DNA of 5,251 bases from Acidobacteriota bacterium. Lineage in GTDB: Bacteria > Acidobacteriota > Terriglobia > Acidiferrales > 2-02-FULL-67-57. The translations under genes and the position numbers were made by a program. The stretch is from the NCBI GenBank assembly GCA_016189965.1, contig JACPRL010000170.1, positions 1 through 5,251 on the forward strand, written 5' to 3'. Below are positions 1-4,035 of this stretch, piece after piece. The first letter of the stretch is position 1. Each line of letters starts with the position of its first letter. The notes beneath the pieces were generated by a model. The model was not told where the DNA came from, did not search any database, and saw only the letters and a list, made by a program, of their open reading frames with translations.

Positions 1-18
1 CTATCCTGACGGAGACAC

Positions 19-1194
19 CTACAAAGCGGCGGGGGAGTGGGACCTGCTGGGCGGCAAAAGATTGGTGCCCCCCGGGTGCTCGGCCGCCACCACGAGTTCA
101 GGCGGGATGTAGTGGGCCGCCTGGGAGAGGAACCGGCAGCAGTATTCCTGCTGCCAGGCATCTTCGTCGGCGAGGGCCGCCCGGAGGGACTCGACATCGA
201 CGACGAAGCCTTGCCTGCGGGCGGAAGAGAGATCAACCCAGTGGGCACTCCAGACAGAATCCAAACCTTCCTGCTCAGCCCGGTGGCCCCCGCCACCGGG
301 ACCACCGGAACCCAGCGGCGGAAGCCGCTGGGCTGAACTCTCGCTGGGAAATGGTTGCAGTGGGGCAGGCATTCCTGCCTGCCCGGGCTCTTCGGCGGAG
401 CCGTTCTCCGCTTCCTGACACTTCAGTGTCACCCTGCTTGCCCTGAGCGTAGCCGAAGGGAGCGCAGTCCCACCCCCGACGGGGCGGGGCGGAGTCGAAG
501 GGTCTGCTTCCCTCTCTGCGCTTCCTCTGCGCCCTCCGCGCCTCTGCGGTGAGATCCCTCTTACTTCTTCCTCTTCTTCCTCTTCTTCCTCTGAGTTTGT
601 CATCCCGAGCCCTTGCCCGCCCTGGCGGCGAGGGATCTGCTGTTCCTCCCAATCCACGAGTCCGGCTGCCTTGGCCAGCTCGTAGTACTTGCCACGCGTT
701 CCATTCGGCGTGGAAATAATCTCAATCTGAAATCCGCGGGTTGCCGTCGCAAACGCCGCCCGCCAGATGGCCTCGGCGTCGCGGTGGAAGGCGAACTCGT
801 CGAGCACAACGTCGCCGGCAAACCCGCGCACCGTATCGGGGTTGGCCGGCAGCGCCACGATGCGGCTCCCGTTCCCCAGCCGCACCGTGTGCTGCTTCAC
901 CTGCGTCCCTTCAACGAACTCCCCTTCAGAGAGCGCCGCCACCCTCAACTCCCGGCAGAACCGCCGCACGTGCTCCATCGCTTCCAGAGCCTGCCGCTCC
1001 GACGCCGAAATCCACAGCGTCAATCCCGGCTCTCGCAGCCGCTTATCCACCACCCGCCACGCCGCCGCAAACGTGAACCCGATCTGCCGCGCCTTGCAGG
1101 CAATCTTGAACCGCGCCTCGTCCTCTACCCACCGCTCCTGGTAGGGGTAGAGCCGCGGCTCACTCGCCGCCTTCCTTGTCGTCCTCTTCCCCAT
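19..1194 (-). CDS. Mu gp28-like phage terminase large subunit, interrupted by repeats and truncated at the C-terminus
   Basis: Large terminase subunits are the ATPase/nuclease motors that package phage DNA into proheads. Residues 15-182 (counted from the ATG at 1194) look like a gp28-type ATPase domain: YPYQERWVEDEARFKI at 16-31, a deviant P-loop KARQIGFT at 34-41 in which K34 or R36 rather than a GK[ST] lysine probably serves ATP, Walker B VVLDEF at 129-134 (D132, E133), and coupling motif ISTPNG at 160-165. Homology stops at DWEEQ (181-185) and resumes at about residue 308 (SVWSAHWVDL, VDVESLRAAL, DAWQQEYCCRFL, YIPPELV). The roughly 120 residues between are translated repeat DNA, including nine Glu from a 9-bp tandem repeat. 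The frame then stops at 19 with no RNase H-like nuclease domain; intact relatives are much longer. The ATG at 1194 fits family length; the longer frame to 1323 only reads through the gp27 gene. It overlaps the gp27-like gene by 35 nt. Probably a dead gene despite its open frame. Confidence 0.82.
   Translation of the reverse strand: MGKRTTRKAASEPRLYPYQERWVEDEARFKIACKARQIGFTFAAAWRVVDKRLREPGLTLWISASERQALEAMEHVRRFCRELRVAALSEGEFVEGTQVKQHTVRLGNGSRIVALPANPDTVRGFAGDVVLDEFAFHRDAEAIWRAAFATATRGFQIEIISTPNGTRGKYYELAKAAGLVDWEEQQIPRRQGGQGLGMTNSEEEEEEEEEVRGISPQRRGGRRGSAEREADPSTPPRPVGGGTALPSATLRASRVTLKCQEAENGSAEEPGQAGMPAPLQPFPSESSAQRLPPLGSGGPGGGGHRAEQEGLDSVWSAHWVDLSSARRQGFVVDVESLRAALADEDAWQQEYCCRFLSQAAHYIPPELVVAAEHPGGTNLLPPSRSHSPAAL
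279..332. repeat. two perfect 9-bp-stem, 4-nt-loop hairpins side by side
   Basis: The first hairpin is CCCGGTGGC (279-287), loop CCCC, GCCACCGGG (292-300). The second is CCCAGCGGC (311-319), loop GGAA, GCCGCTGGG (324-332). Both have uninterrupted stems and identical geometry but different sequence. They lie at the end of the insert in the terminase gene. Confidence 0.85.
363..384. repeat. perfect 9-bp-stem, 4-nt-loop hairpin
   Basis: GGGCAGGCA (363-371), loop TTCC, TGCCTGCCC (376-384). It has the same geometry as the hairpins at 279-332. A related hairpin at 3438-3457 has A and T in place of one G-C stem pair, a matched change on both arms. Confidence 0.85.
564..590. repeat. tandem 9-bp repeat, 3 copies of CTTCTTCCT
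   Basis: Three exact copies lie at 564-572, 573-581 and 582-590. Because the unit is a multiple of three it keeps the terminase frame open and is translated on the minus strand as a run of nine glutamates. It is a likely site of copy-number variation. Confidence 0.9.
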
Positions 1195-1756
1195 TGTCCA
1201 TCCCGTAGAGCCGCCGCCACCGCCGCCGCACCTCCCGCGCCTGCCGCGCCGGACTCGAATTCGTCTTGTGCCGCTTCCCGCTCTCCTGCACTCGCCCCTG
1301 CCGCTCCTGCTCCCGCGCTTCATAGAGCAGTTTCAGCACCGCCTCCTGTTTCAACTCCCCCATCTTCTCGATCACCATCGTGTAGAGCAGCTCTTCCGCC
1401 ACCGTGCGCGTCGGGCTTTTCGGCCCCAACTGAAACGCTTCCTTCAGTACCGCCATAATCGCCCGCGCCTCTACCAGCCGCTCGTGCTCCTCATGCCAGA
1501 TGTTCCGCCAGTAGCGGCTCAACGAATTCCGATGAATATGGAAACCCCGCCGCTCCAGCCGCGCGCTGATCTTCTCGTAGGGCACGCCCCGCGCGTACGC
1601 CCGGAACACCATCATCTGCACCCGCGGCGGCAGCCGCTCCACCTTGTACCGCCGCCGGTGCTGCCGCGCCTTCTCCTGCTCCTCCGGGCTCCCGATCGCG
1701 GGCTCCCGTCTCGCCACGCCCTCTCCCTCTTTGTGGCTCTCTGTCCGGTTCAACAT
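1160..1756 (-). CDS. Mu gp27-like phage protein (DUF3486 family), putative small terminase subunit
   Basis: A 198-residue protein resembling the DUF3486 family, to which phage Mu gp27 belongs; the family lies directly before the gp28 terminase in Mu-like phages and is thought to act as the DNA-recognising small terminase subunit. The family hallmark KVERLPP is at residues 38-44. A helix-turn-helix-like stretch follows at about 57-82 (GVPYEKISARLERRGFHIHR, then NSLSRYW), and a mostly helical region runs to about 150. The tail (155-183) is very basic and the last 15 residues very acidic (NGEEDDKEGGE). The N-terminal 37 residues are charged and probably disordered. The ATG at 1756 has AAGGGG about 10 nt upstream, an acceptable ribosome binding site, and the next Met residues fall inside the domain. 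The gene overlaps the terminase start by 35 nt, suggesting translational coupling. It appears intact. The assignment rests on pattern recognition plus gene order; the packaging role is inferred. Confidence 0.78.
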   Translation of the reverse strand: MLNRTESHKEGEGVARREPAIGSPEEQEKARQHRRRYKVERLPPRVQMMVFRAYARGVPYEKISARLERRGFHIHRNSLSRYWRNIWHEEHERLVEARAIMAVLKEAFQLGPKSPTRTVAEELLYTMVIEKMGELKQEAVLKLLYEAREQERQGRVQESGKRHKTNSSPARQAREVRRRWRRLYGMDNGEEDDKEGGE

Positions 1757-1808
1757 CCGTTCAATCCCCTTCTCCGCTCCCCCTCTCTCCTCCGCCCCGT
1801 TGCACCCT

Positions 1809-1945
1809 CTGTCATTCTGCCTGCCCTGTCGGAGCGCAGCGTAGACCCTGTCGCAGCGCAGCGAAGACCCTGAGCGAGCGAAGCGAGTCGAAGGGAGCCT
1901 GCCGAAGGGAGCGCAGTCGAAGGGAGCGCAGCGAAGAATCCCTTC
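1809..1945. repeat. nested dispersed-repeat cluster, TGTCATTCT...AGAATCCC type
   Basis: An outer pair ATTCT (1814-1818) / AGAAT (1935-1939) encloses a chain of related units built from GGAGCGCAGCG, GACCCTGTCG, CCTGAGCG and GTCGAAGGGAGC. The outer ends match the ends of the units at 598-640 and 3915-3957, but here the interior has been expanded by further units. The cluster lies between the winged-helix and gp27-like phage genes, which are normally close together. Confidence 0.7.
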
Positions 1946-2020
1946 CCTCGACTCTCCCTTTCAAATCTGAAATTCCAAATATGAGATCATCCACTCCCGC
2001 TTCCCCGTATCCGCAACTCC

Positions 2021-2069
2021 AGCTTCTAGCGTCGAGCCTCGAGCTTCAAGCTTCCAGCTTCCAGCTTCT
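2021..2069. repeat. degenerate 7-bp tandem array (AGCNTCN), 7 copies
   Basis: Seven consecutive heptamers: AGCTTCT, AGCGTCG, AGCCTCG, AGCTTCA, AGCTTCC, AGCTTCC, AGCTTCT. The array supplies the last codons of the winged-helix phage gene on the minus strand (SWKLEA). Related arrays are at 3010-3037 and about 3229-3258. Confidence 0.85.
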
Positions 2070-2414
2070 TGGCCAGTCGACTCCGGGGTCCTCGGTGGTG
2101 CCGTCAACGACGTCGGCGCCCTGGGCGGTGATGCCGACCCGCACAATGCGCGGCAGGGCGGGCAGCTCGCGTGAGCGCAGCTCTTCAAACTCGACGTAGC
2201 CCCGCGAGCGCAAATAGGCCAGCGCGGCGGCCAACTCCCGCGCCGTGACGTCGTAGTGCAGCCGCTCCAGCACCCCCAGCAGCACGTCGGCGTTCAGCCG
2301 CTCGGGCGACTGCTCGGCCAGCAGGGCCAGGATGGCACCGCGCAGCCGCCGCGCTTGCGCGGCGCTGCTGGCCTGGCGCGGCAACGGTTCCCGCTTCGCA
2401 TCGCTTCGCTTCAT
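2046..2414 (-). CDS. small winged-helix phage protein, VpaChn25_0724-like, with C-terminus running into repeat DNA
   Basis: A 122-residue protein with a winged-helix pattern: helix ARRLRGAILALLAEQ (21-35), a second helical unit around NADVLLGVLERLHY (41-54), a recognition-type stretch TARELAAALAYLRSRGYVEF (57-76), and a beta wing ending in PRIVRVGITAQGADVVDG (88-105) then EDPGVDWP. This resembles small phage proteins of the VpaChn25_0724 type, which occur just upstream of gp27/gp28 genes in Mu-like phages and usually end near such a PGV motif. The last residues (SWKLEA) come from a 7-bp tandem repeat at 2021-2069, so the native C-terminus has probably been altered. ATG 2414 is preferred: GAGGGAG lies just before it, whereas the alternative TTG at 2426 abuts the AGGAG. 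Its function is unknown; DNA binding is plausible. It is separated from the gp27-like gene by 289 bp of repeats. Confidence 0.6.
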   Translation of the reverse strand: MKRSDAKREPLPRQASSAAQARRLRGAILALLAEQSPERLNADVLLGVLERLHYDVTARELAAALAYLRSRGYVEFEELRSRELPALPRIVRVGITAQGADVVDGTTEDPGVDWPRSWKLEA

Positions 2415-2475
2415 CGTCTCCCTCAACTCCTTTCAAGCCCTACCAGCATGCTGAAAAAGGACTTGCTTTGTCGGG

Positions 2476-2529
2476 GCCGCGCTTTTCGGAGCGAAGCGCA
2501 GACCCCGAGCTTGCCGAAGGGAGCGTGGC
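2476..2529. repeat. covarying hairpin repeat, copy 1
   Basis: The outer stem GCCGCGCT (2476-2483) pairs with AGCGTGGC (2522-2529), including one G-T pair. The core reads TCGGAGCGAAGCGCAGACCC then CGAGCTTGCCGAAGG. The core is shared with copies at 2635-2690 and 3674-3729, while the outer stem differs in each. Confidence 0.75.
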
Positions 2530-2634
2530 GGTTACGCTGCACAAGTCCACGGGCTCTAGCCATTGAGCTCAATGTCCTTAAACCTGTTTTCAAAACCGTG
2601 AATCTTGGCGCAGTGGGAAGGGCACGGCCGGAAG

Positions 2635-2690
2635 GGCGGGGCTTTTCGGAGCGAAGCGGAGATCCCGAGCCTGTCGAGGGAAGCCCCGCC
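2635..2690. repeat. covarying hairpin repeat, copy 2 (module 1 of composite element)
   Basis: The outer stem GGCGGGGCTT (2635-2644) pairs perfectly with AAGCCCCGCC (2681-2690). The core (TTCGGAGCGAAGCGGAGATC, then CCGAGCCTGTCGAGGG) is nearly identical to the copy at 3674-3729, whose stem differs on both arms. It is followed by a GCGCGCAGCGCCACC stretch and the GGGGAAACCC hairpin at 2761-2789, the same order as in the other two composite copies. Confidence 0.8.
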
Positions 2691-2729
2691 GAAAAAAAGC
2701 CGCGCGCAGCGCCACCGCGGAAGGGGCCT

Positions 2730-2760
2730 GCCCGCCGAAGCTCACAGAGCGTAGGCGGGC
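2730..2760. repeat. nested hairpin interrupting composite element copy 2
   Basis: GCCCGCC (2730-2736) pairs with GGCGGGC (2754-2760) around an inner GCTC/GAGC pair (2740-2743 / 2747-2750). The stretch sits between the GCGGAAGGGG and GCGGGGAAACCC parts, which are only a few bases apart in the two other composite copies, so it looks like an insertion into the element. Confidence 0.65.
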
Positions 2761-2789
2761 GCGGGGAAACCCTCTTCGGGTGTCCCCGC
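2761..2789. repeat. GGGGAACCC-type hairpin, copy 1
   Basis: GCGGGGAAACCC (2761-2772), loop TCTTC, GGGTGTCCCCGC (2778-2789): a 12-bp stem with one A/G mismatch. The equivalent hairpins are at 3771-3794 and 5148-5179. No T-tract follows, so a rho-independent terminator is unlikely. Confidence 0.75.
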
Positions 2790-2853
2790 CCTCCGGAAGT
2801 TATGCAACTGCTGCTAGTCATTTTTTCAACACCTGTTAATTCTTTCTTCTCCG

Positions 2854-2881
2854 CGTTTCGAGTTTCGAGTTTCGAGTTTCG
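2854..2881. repeat. 7-bp tandem array, CGTTTCG plus 3 x AGTTTCG
   Basis: Four consecutive heptamers lie at 2854-2881, three of them identical. An array of the reverse-complement type (NNACTCG) is at 3404-3431. Confidence 0.85.
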
Positions 2882-2985
2882 TCTCCCCACAGGCTCAATC
2901 ACGCACCCGCCTCCTCCCTTCACCCCTCCTCCGGGCCACTTCCCTGCTCCCCGAGCCGGCGGTGTCGCCGCTACGGGTCTTTCCC

Positions 2986-3004
2986 CGCCGGGCGAGGCCC
3001 GGCG
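2986..3004. repeat. perfect 8-bp-stem hairpin
   Basis: CGCCGGGC (2986-2993), loop GAG, GCCCGGCG (2997-3004). It lies immediately before the 7-mer array at 3010-3037. Confidence 0.75.
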
Positions 3005-3014
3005 CGTCCAGCTT

Positions 3015-3062
3015 CCAGCCTCTAGCATCCAGCCTCCAGCCCTGTCTACGGTTTTTGCGGTT
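3015..3062. repeat. 48-bp direct repeat, copy 1
   Basis: It contains part of a heptamer array (AGCTTCC, AGCCTCT, AGCATCC, AGCCTCC from 3010) followed by CCTGTCTACGGTTTTTGCGG. The second copy at 3234-3281 differs at a single base, 219 bp downstream. Confidence 0.9.
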
Positions 3063-3080
3063 GCCGTTTATCCCGAGCGC

Positions 3081-3098
3081 GCCTGCCCACAGGCAGGC
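3081..3098. repeat. perfect 7-bp-stem, 4-nt-loop hairpin
   Basis: GCCTGCC (3081-3087), loop CACA, GGCAGGC (3092-3098). It is nested in a weaker outer pairing of CCGTTTATCCC (3064-3074) with GGGACGG (3106-3112), and lies between the two copies of the 48-bp direct repeat. Confidence 0.75.
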
Positions 3099-3233
3099 AA
3101 GCCGAGGGACGGTTTTTGCGGCTCCGCCCTTCTCCCTCTCGCTCCTCTCCCTCGGCTCGGAACAGCGGCCGGAGGCTGAGGGAAAGTTGAAGCCGTCCTC
3201 CTGCGAGGGCGCCAACTCATCGCCCCTCCGCCT

Positions 3234-3281
3234 CCAGCCTCTAGCATCCTGCCTCCAGCCCTGTCTACGGTTTTTGCGGTT
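3234..3281. repeat. 48-bp direct repeat, copy 2
   Basis: It matches 3015-3062 with one mismatch (CATCCTGCC against CATCCAGCC). Here the terminal TTTTTGCGG unit is expanded to three tandem copies (3271-3297) that form the left arm of the large hairpin at 3276-3382. Confidence 0.9.
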
Positions 3282-3382
3282 TTTGCGGTTTTTGCGGTTG
3301 TTTTTTTTCGCCGAAGGGGTTTTTCGGGCCAAAAAACCCCCGTCTTCAGGGAATGAAAAACCGCAAAAACCGCAAAAACCGC
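3276..3382. repeat. large nested hairpin with 24-bp perfect inverted arms
   Basis: The left arm (3276-3299), made of GCGGTTTTT units, is exactly complementary to the right arm (3359-3382), made of CCGCAAAAA units. The 59-bp spacer contains another hairpin: GGGGTTTTT (3316-3324), loop of 7, AAAAACCCC (3332-3340). The two sets of 9-bp tandem units thus face each other. The arms should extrude readily as a cruciform or fold if transcribed. Similar (F/L)RFLRFLRF and NRKNRKNRK peptides read from the two strands are artefacts of the 9-bp period. Confidence 0.9.
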
Positions 3383-3403
3383 ACGCGTAGGAAGGCAGGT
3401 TCG

Positions 3404-3431
3404 AGACTCGAAACTCGGCACTCGAGACTCG
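3404..3431. repeat. 7-bp tandem array, 4 x NNACTCG
   Basis: Heptamers AGACTCG, AAACTCG, GCACTCG and AGACTCG are contiguous. They are the inverted counterpart of the AGTTTCG array at 2854-2881. Confidence 0.8.
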
Positions 3432-3437
3432 TTTGCA

Positions 3438-3457
3438 GGCAGACACGAATGTCTGCC
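3438..3457. repeat. perfect 8-bp-stem, 4-nt-loop hairpin
   Basis: GGCAGACA (3438-3445), loop CGAA, TGTCTGCC (3450-3457). It is related to the hairpin at 363-384 (GGCAGGCA/TGCCTGCC), with a G-C pair replaced by A-T, so both arms changed together. Confidence 0.85.
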
Positions 3458-3480
3458 CCACCCCAAAGAGCTTCCGGTAG

Positions 3481-3530
3481 CGCAGGTTCCCTGAGCGAGG
3501 CCCGCACGGCCGAGTCGAAGGGTACCTGCG
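3481..3530. repeat. hairpin with 12-bp arms around a CCTGAGCG...GTCGAAGGG unit
   Basis: CGCAGGTTCCCT (3481-3492) and AGGGTACCTGCG (3519-3530) pair with one T-T mismatch. The interior CTGAGCGAGG...CGAGTCGAAGG is the same unit as at 434-504 and 1884-1905, here with a few extra bases in the middle. Confidence 0.75.
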
Positions 3531-3641
3531 GCCGTTGCAGAGCTGCCGCTGGGGGCGGGCACGGCTGCTGGGAACAACACGGAGAGCCCGCTTGCCCGAA
3601 GCGGAACCGCAGGGAGCGGTGCCGAACGGCCAAAAACCGCC

Positions 3642-3660
3642 AGGGGCGCGCAGCGCCCCT
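3642..3660. repeat. perfect 8-bp-stem hairpin AGGGGCGC/GCGCCCCT
   Basis: AGGGGCGC (3642-3649), loop GCA, GCGCCCCT (3653-3660). It lies directly upstream of composite element copy 3674-3794. Confidence 0.85.
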
Positions 3661-3673
3661 ACCGTCTCGTCAG

Positions 3674-3794
3674 GGCATGGCTTCTCGGAGCGAAGCGGAG
3701 ATCCCGAGCCTGCCGAGGGAAGCCATGCCGAAATCAATGCGGCGCGGAGCGCCTCCTAGGAAGGGTCGCAGGGGAACCCTTTGCCGGGTTCCCC
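3674..3794. repeat. composite hairpin element, uninterrupted copy
   Basis: Module 1 has stem GGCATGGCTT (3674-3683) / AAGCCATGCC (3720-3729) around core CTCGGAGCGAAGCGGAGATC and CCGAGCCTGCCGAGG. Module 2 is the GCGGCGCGGAGCGCCTCC stretch (3739-3756). Module 3 is the hairpin GGGGAACCC (3771-3779), loop TTTGCC, GGGTTCCCC (3786-3794). The same three-part order is at 2635-2789 and, inverted, at 5148-5251. It is the best reference copy because nothing is inserted in it. Confidence 0.8.
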
Positions 3795-3914
3795 CGCGCG
3801 GGGCGGCAGGCTCCCCGAGCAGGCACGCCGAGCGGGACAGGCAGGGAAAGCAGGAATGCCTCCGCCACTGAGGGGAATCGAAAGGCGGCGCGGGAAGCGG
3901 AGGAGAGATGAAAA

Positions 3915-3957
3915 GCAGATTCCTCGCCGCCAAGGCATGCAAGGGCTCGGAATGACA
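3915..3957. repeat. dispersed repeat unit shared with the terminase insert
   Basis: It runs from GCAGATTCCTCGCCGCCAAG to the end GGCTCGGAATGACA. Over 41 bp it differs at about five positions from the reverse complement of 598-640. Two of the changes are paired: ATTCC/GGAAT here, ATCCC/GGGAT in the terminase copy. Confidence 0.9.
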
Positions 3958-4007
3958 ACTGCGGCGCTGCACGGCGGCGGGCTTGACCCGAGGGGAGGGA
4001 CGCCGTA

Positions 4008-4034
4008 GGCTTTGGGCTCACCGGGGCCGAAGCC
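4008..4034 (+). promoter_or_regulatory. hairpin directly before the VWFA start codon
   Basis: GGCTTTGG (4008-4015) pairs with CCGAAGCC (4027-4034), with one T-G pair and an 11-nt loop containing the only purine-rich run (GGGG) near the start. It ends one base before the ATG at 4036, so in mRNA it could mask ribosome entry. It may equally be the edge of a dispersed repeat. Regulation is an inference. Confidence 0.35.
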
Positions 4035-4035
4035 A

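Larger units (their letters stand above)
277..640. repeat. composite repeat block inserted in frame in the terminase gene
   Basis: This stretch separates two halves of terminase homology and consists entirely of repeat modules. From low to high coordinate: perfect hairpins at 279-300, 311-332 and 363-384; smaller ones at 395-411 (GCGGAG/CTCCGC) and 416-431 (TGACACT/AGTGTCA); a CCTGAGCG...GTCGAAGGG unit at 434-504; a 'TCTCTGCGCTTCCTCTGCG' type stretch at about 511-552; three 9-bp tandem copies of CTTCTTCCT at 564-590; and a TGTCATCCC...GGGAT unit at 598-640. The last unit has a clear second copy in intergenic DNA at 3915-3957, in opposite orientation, and its outer edge (GCAGAT) coincides with the loss of terminase homology. 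Boundaries are good to a few bases; no clear target duplication is visible. Confidence 0.8.
2449..2831. mobile_element. MITE-like segment with imperfect terminal inverted repeats
   Basis: The left end TGCTGAAAAAGGACTTG (2449-2465) and the reverse complement of the right end at 2814-2831 (TGTTGAAAAAATGACTAG) agree at about 14 of 17 positions with one indel. The 383-bp interior encodes nothing and carries two hairpin modules (2476-2529 and 2635-2690), a GGACTTG (2459-2465) / CAAGTCC (2542-2548) pair and a 14-bp palindrome (2561-2574). No target duplication is obvious. Treating it as a single mobile unit is an inference. Confidence 0.45.
2415..4035. other. 1.6-kb gene-free repeat region
   Basis: No protein or RNA gene can be supported here. 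Open frames of up to about 300 codons exist on both strands but run through palindromes and tandem arrays and show no domain signal. The region holds, in order: a segment with inverted ends (2449-2831) carrying two covarying hairpins; 7-mer arrays; duplicated 48-bp units; a large nested hairpin at 3276-3382; several small hairpins; a second composite element (3674-3794); and a unit also found inside the terminase (3915-3957). I see no convincing promoter or rho-independent terminator. Confidence 0.75.

Noticed and set aside
34..41. Loss of the Walker A lysine in the terminase (residues 34-41, KARQIGFT) as proof of inactivity
   Set aside because: Deviant P-loops with the basic residue earlier in the motif are normal in large terminases, so this alone does not show loss of function.
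1160..1194. Frameshift between the gp27-like and terminase genes
   Set aside because: The 35-nt overlap is in different frames, but both genes have their own start and stop; such overlaps are normal in phage operons.
613..1458. 281-codon plus-strand open frame
   Set aside because: It lies opposite the terminase and gp27-like genes, is Pro/Arg-rich and shows no domain; the minus-strand frames carry clear family motifs.
2761..2789. Rho-independent terminator
   Set aside because: Strong GC hairpin but no following T-tract on either strand, and copies recur as part of a dispersed composite element.
2256..3179. 307-codon plus-strand open frame
   Set aside because: It crosses the 5' part of the winged-helix gene, hairpins and heptamer arrays; the composition is that of translated repeats, with no recognisable domain.
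3276..3382. CRISPR-like array
   Set aside because: The repeats are 9 bp and directly adjacent or inverted, with no regular unique spacers and no cas genes.
2895..3737. 280-codon minus-strand frame with NRKNRKNRKNR motif
   Set aside because: The motif is the 9-bp CCGCAAAAA tandem repeat read in frame; similar-looking repeats appear on the opposite strand, so it is an artefact.
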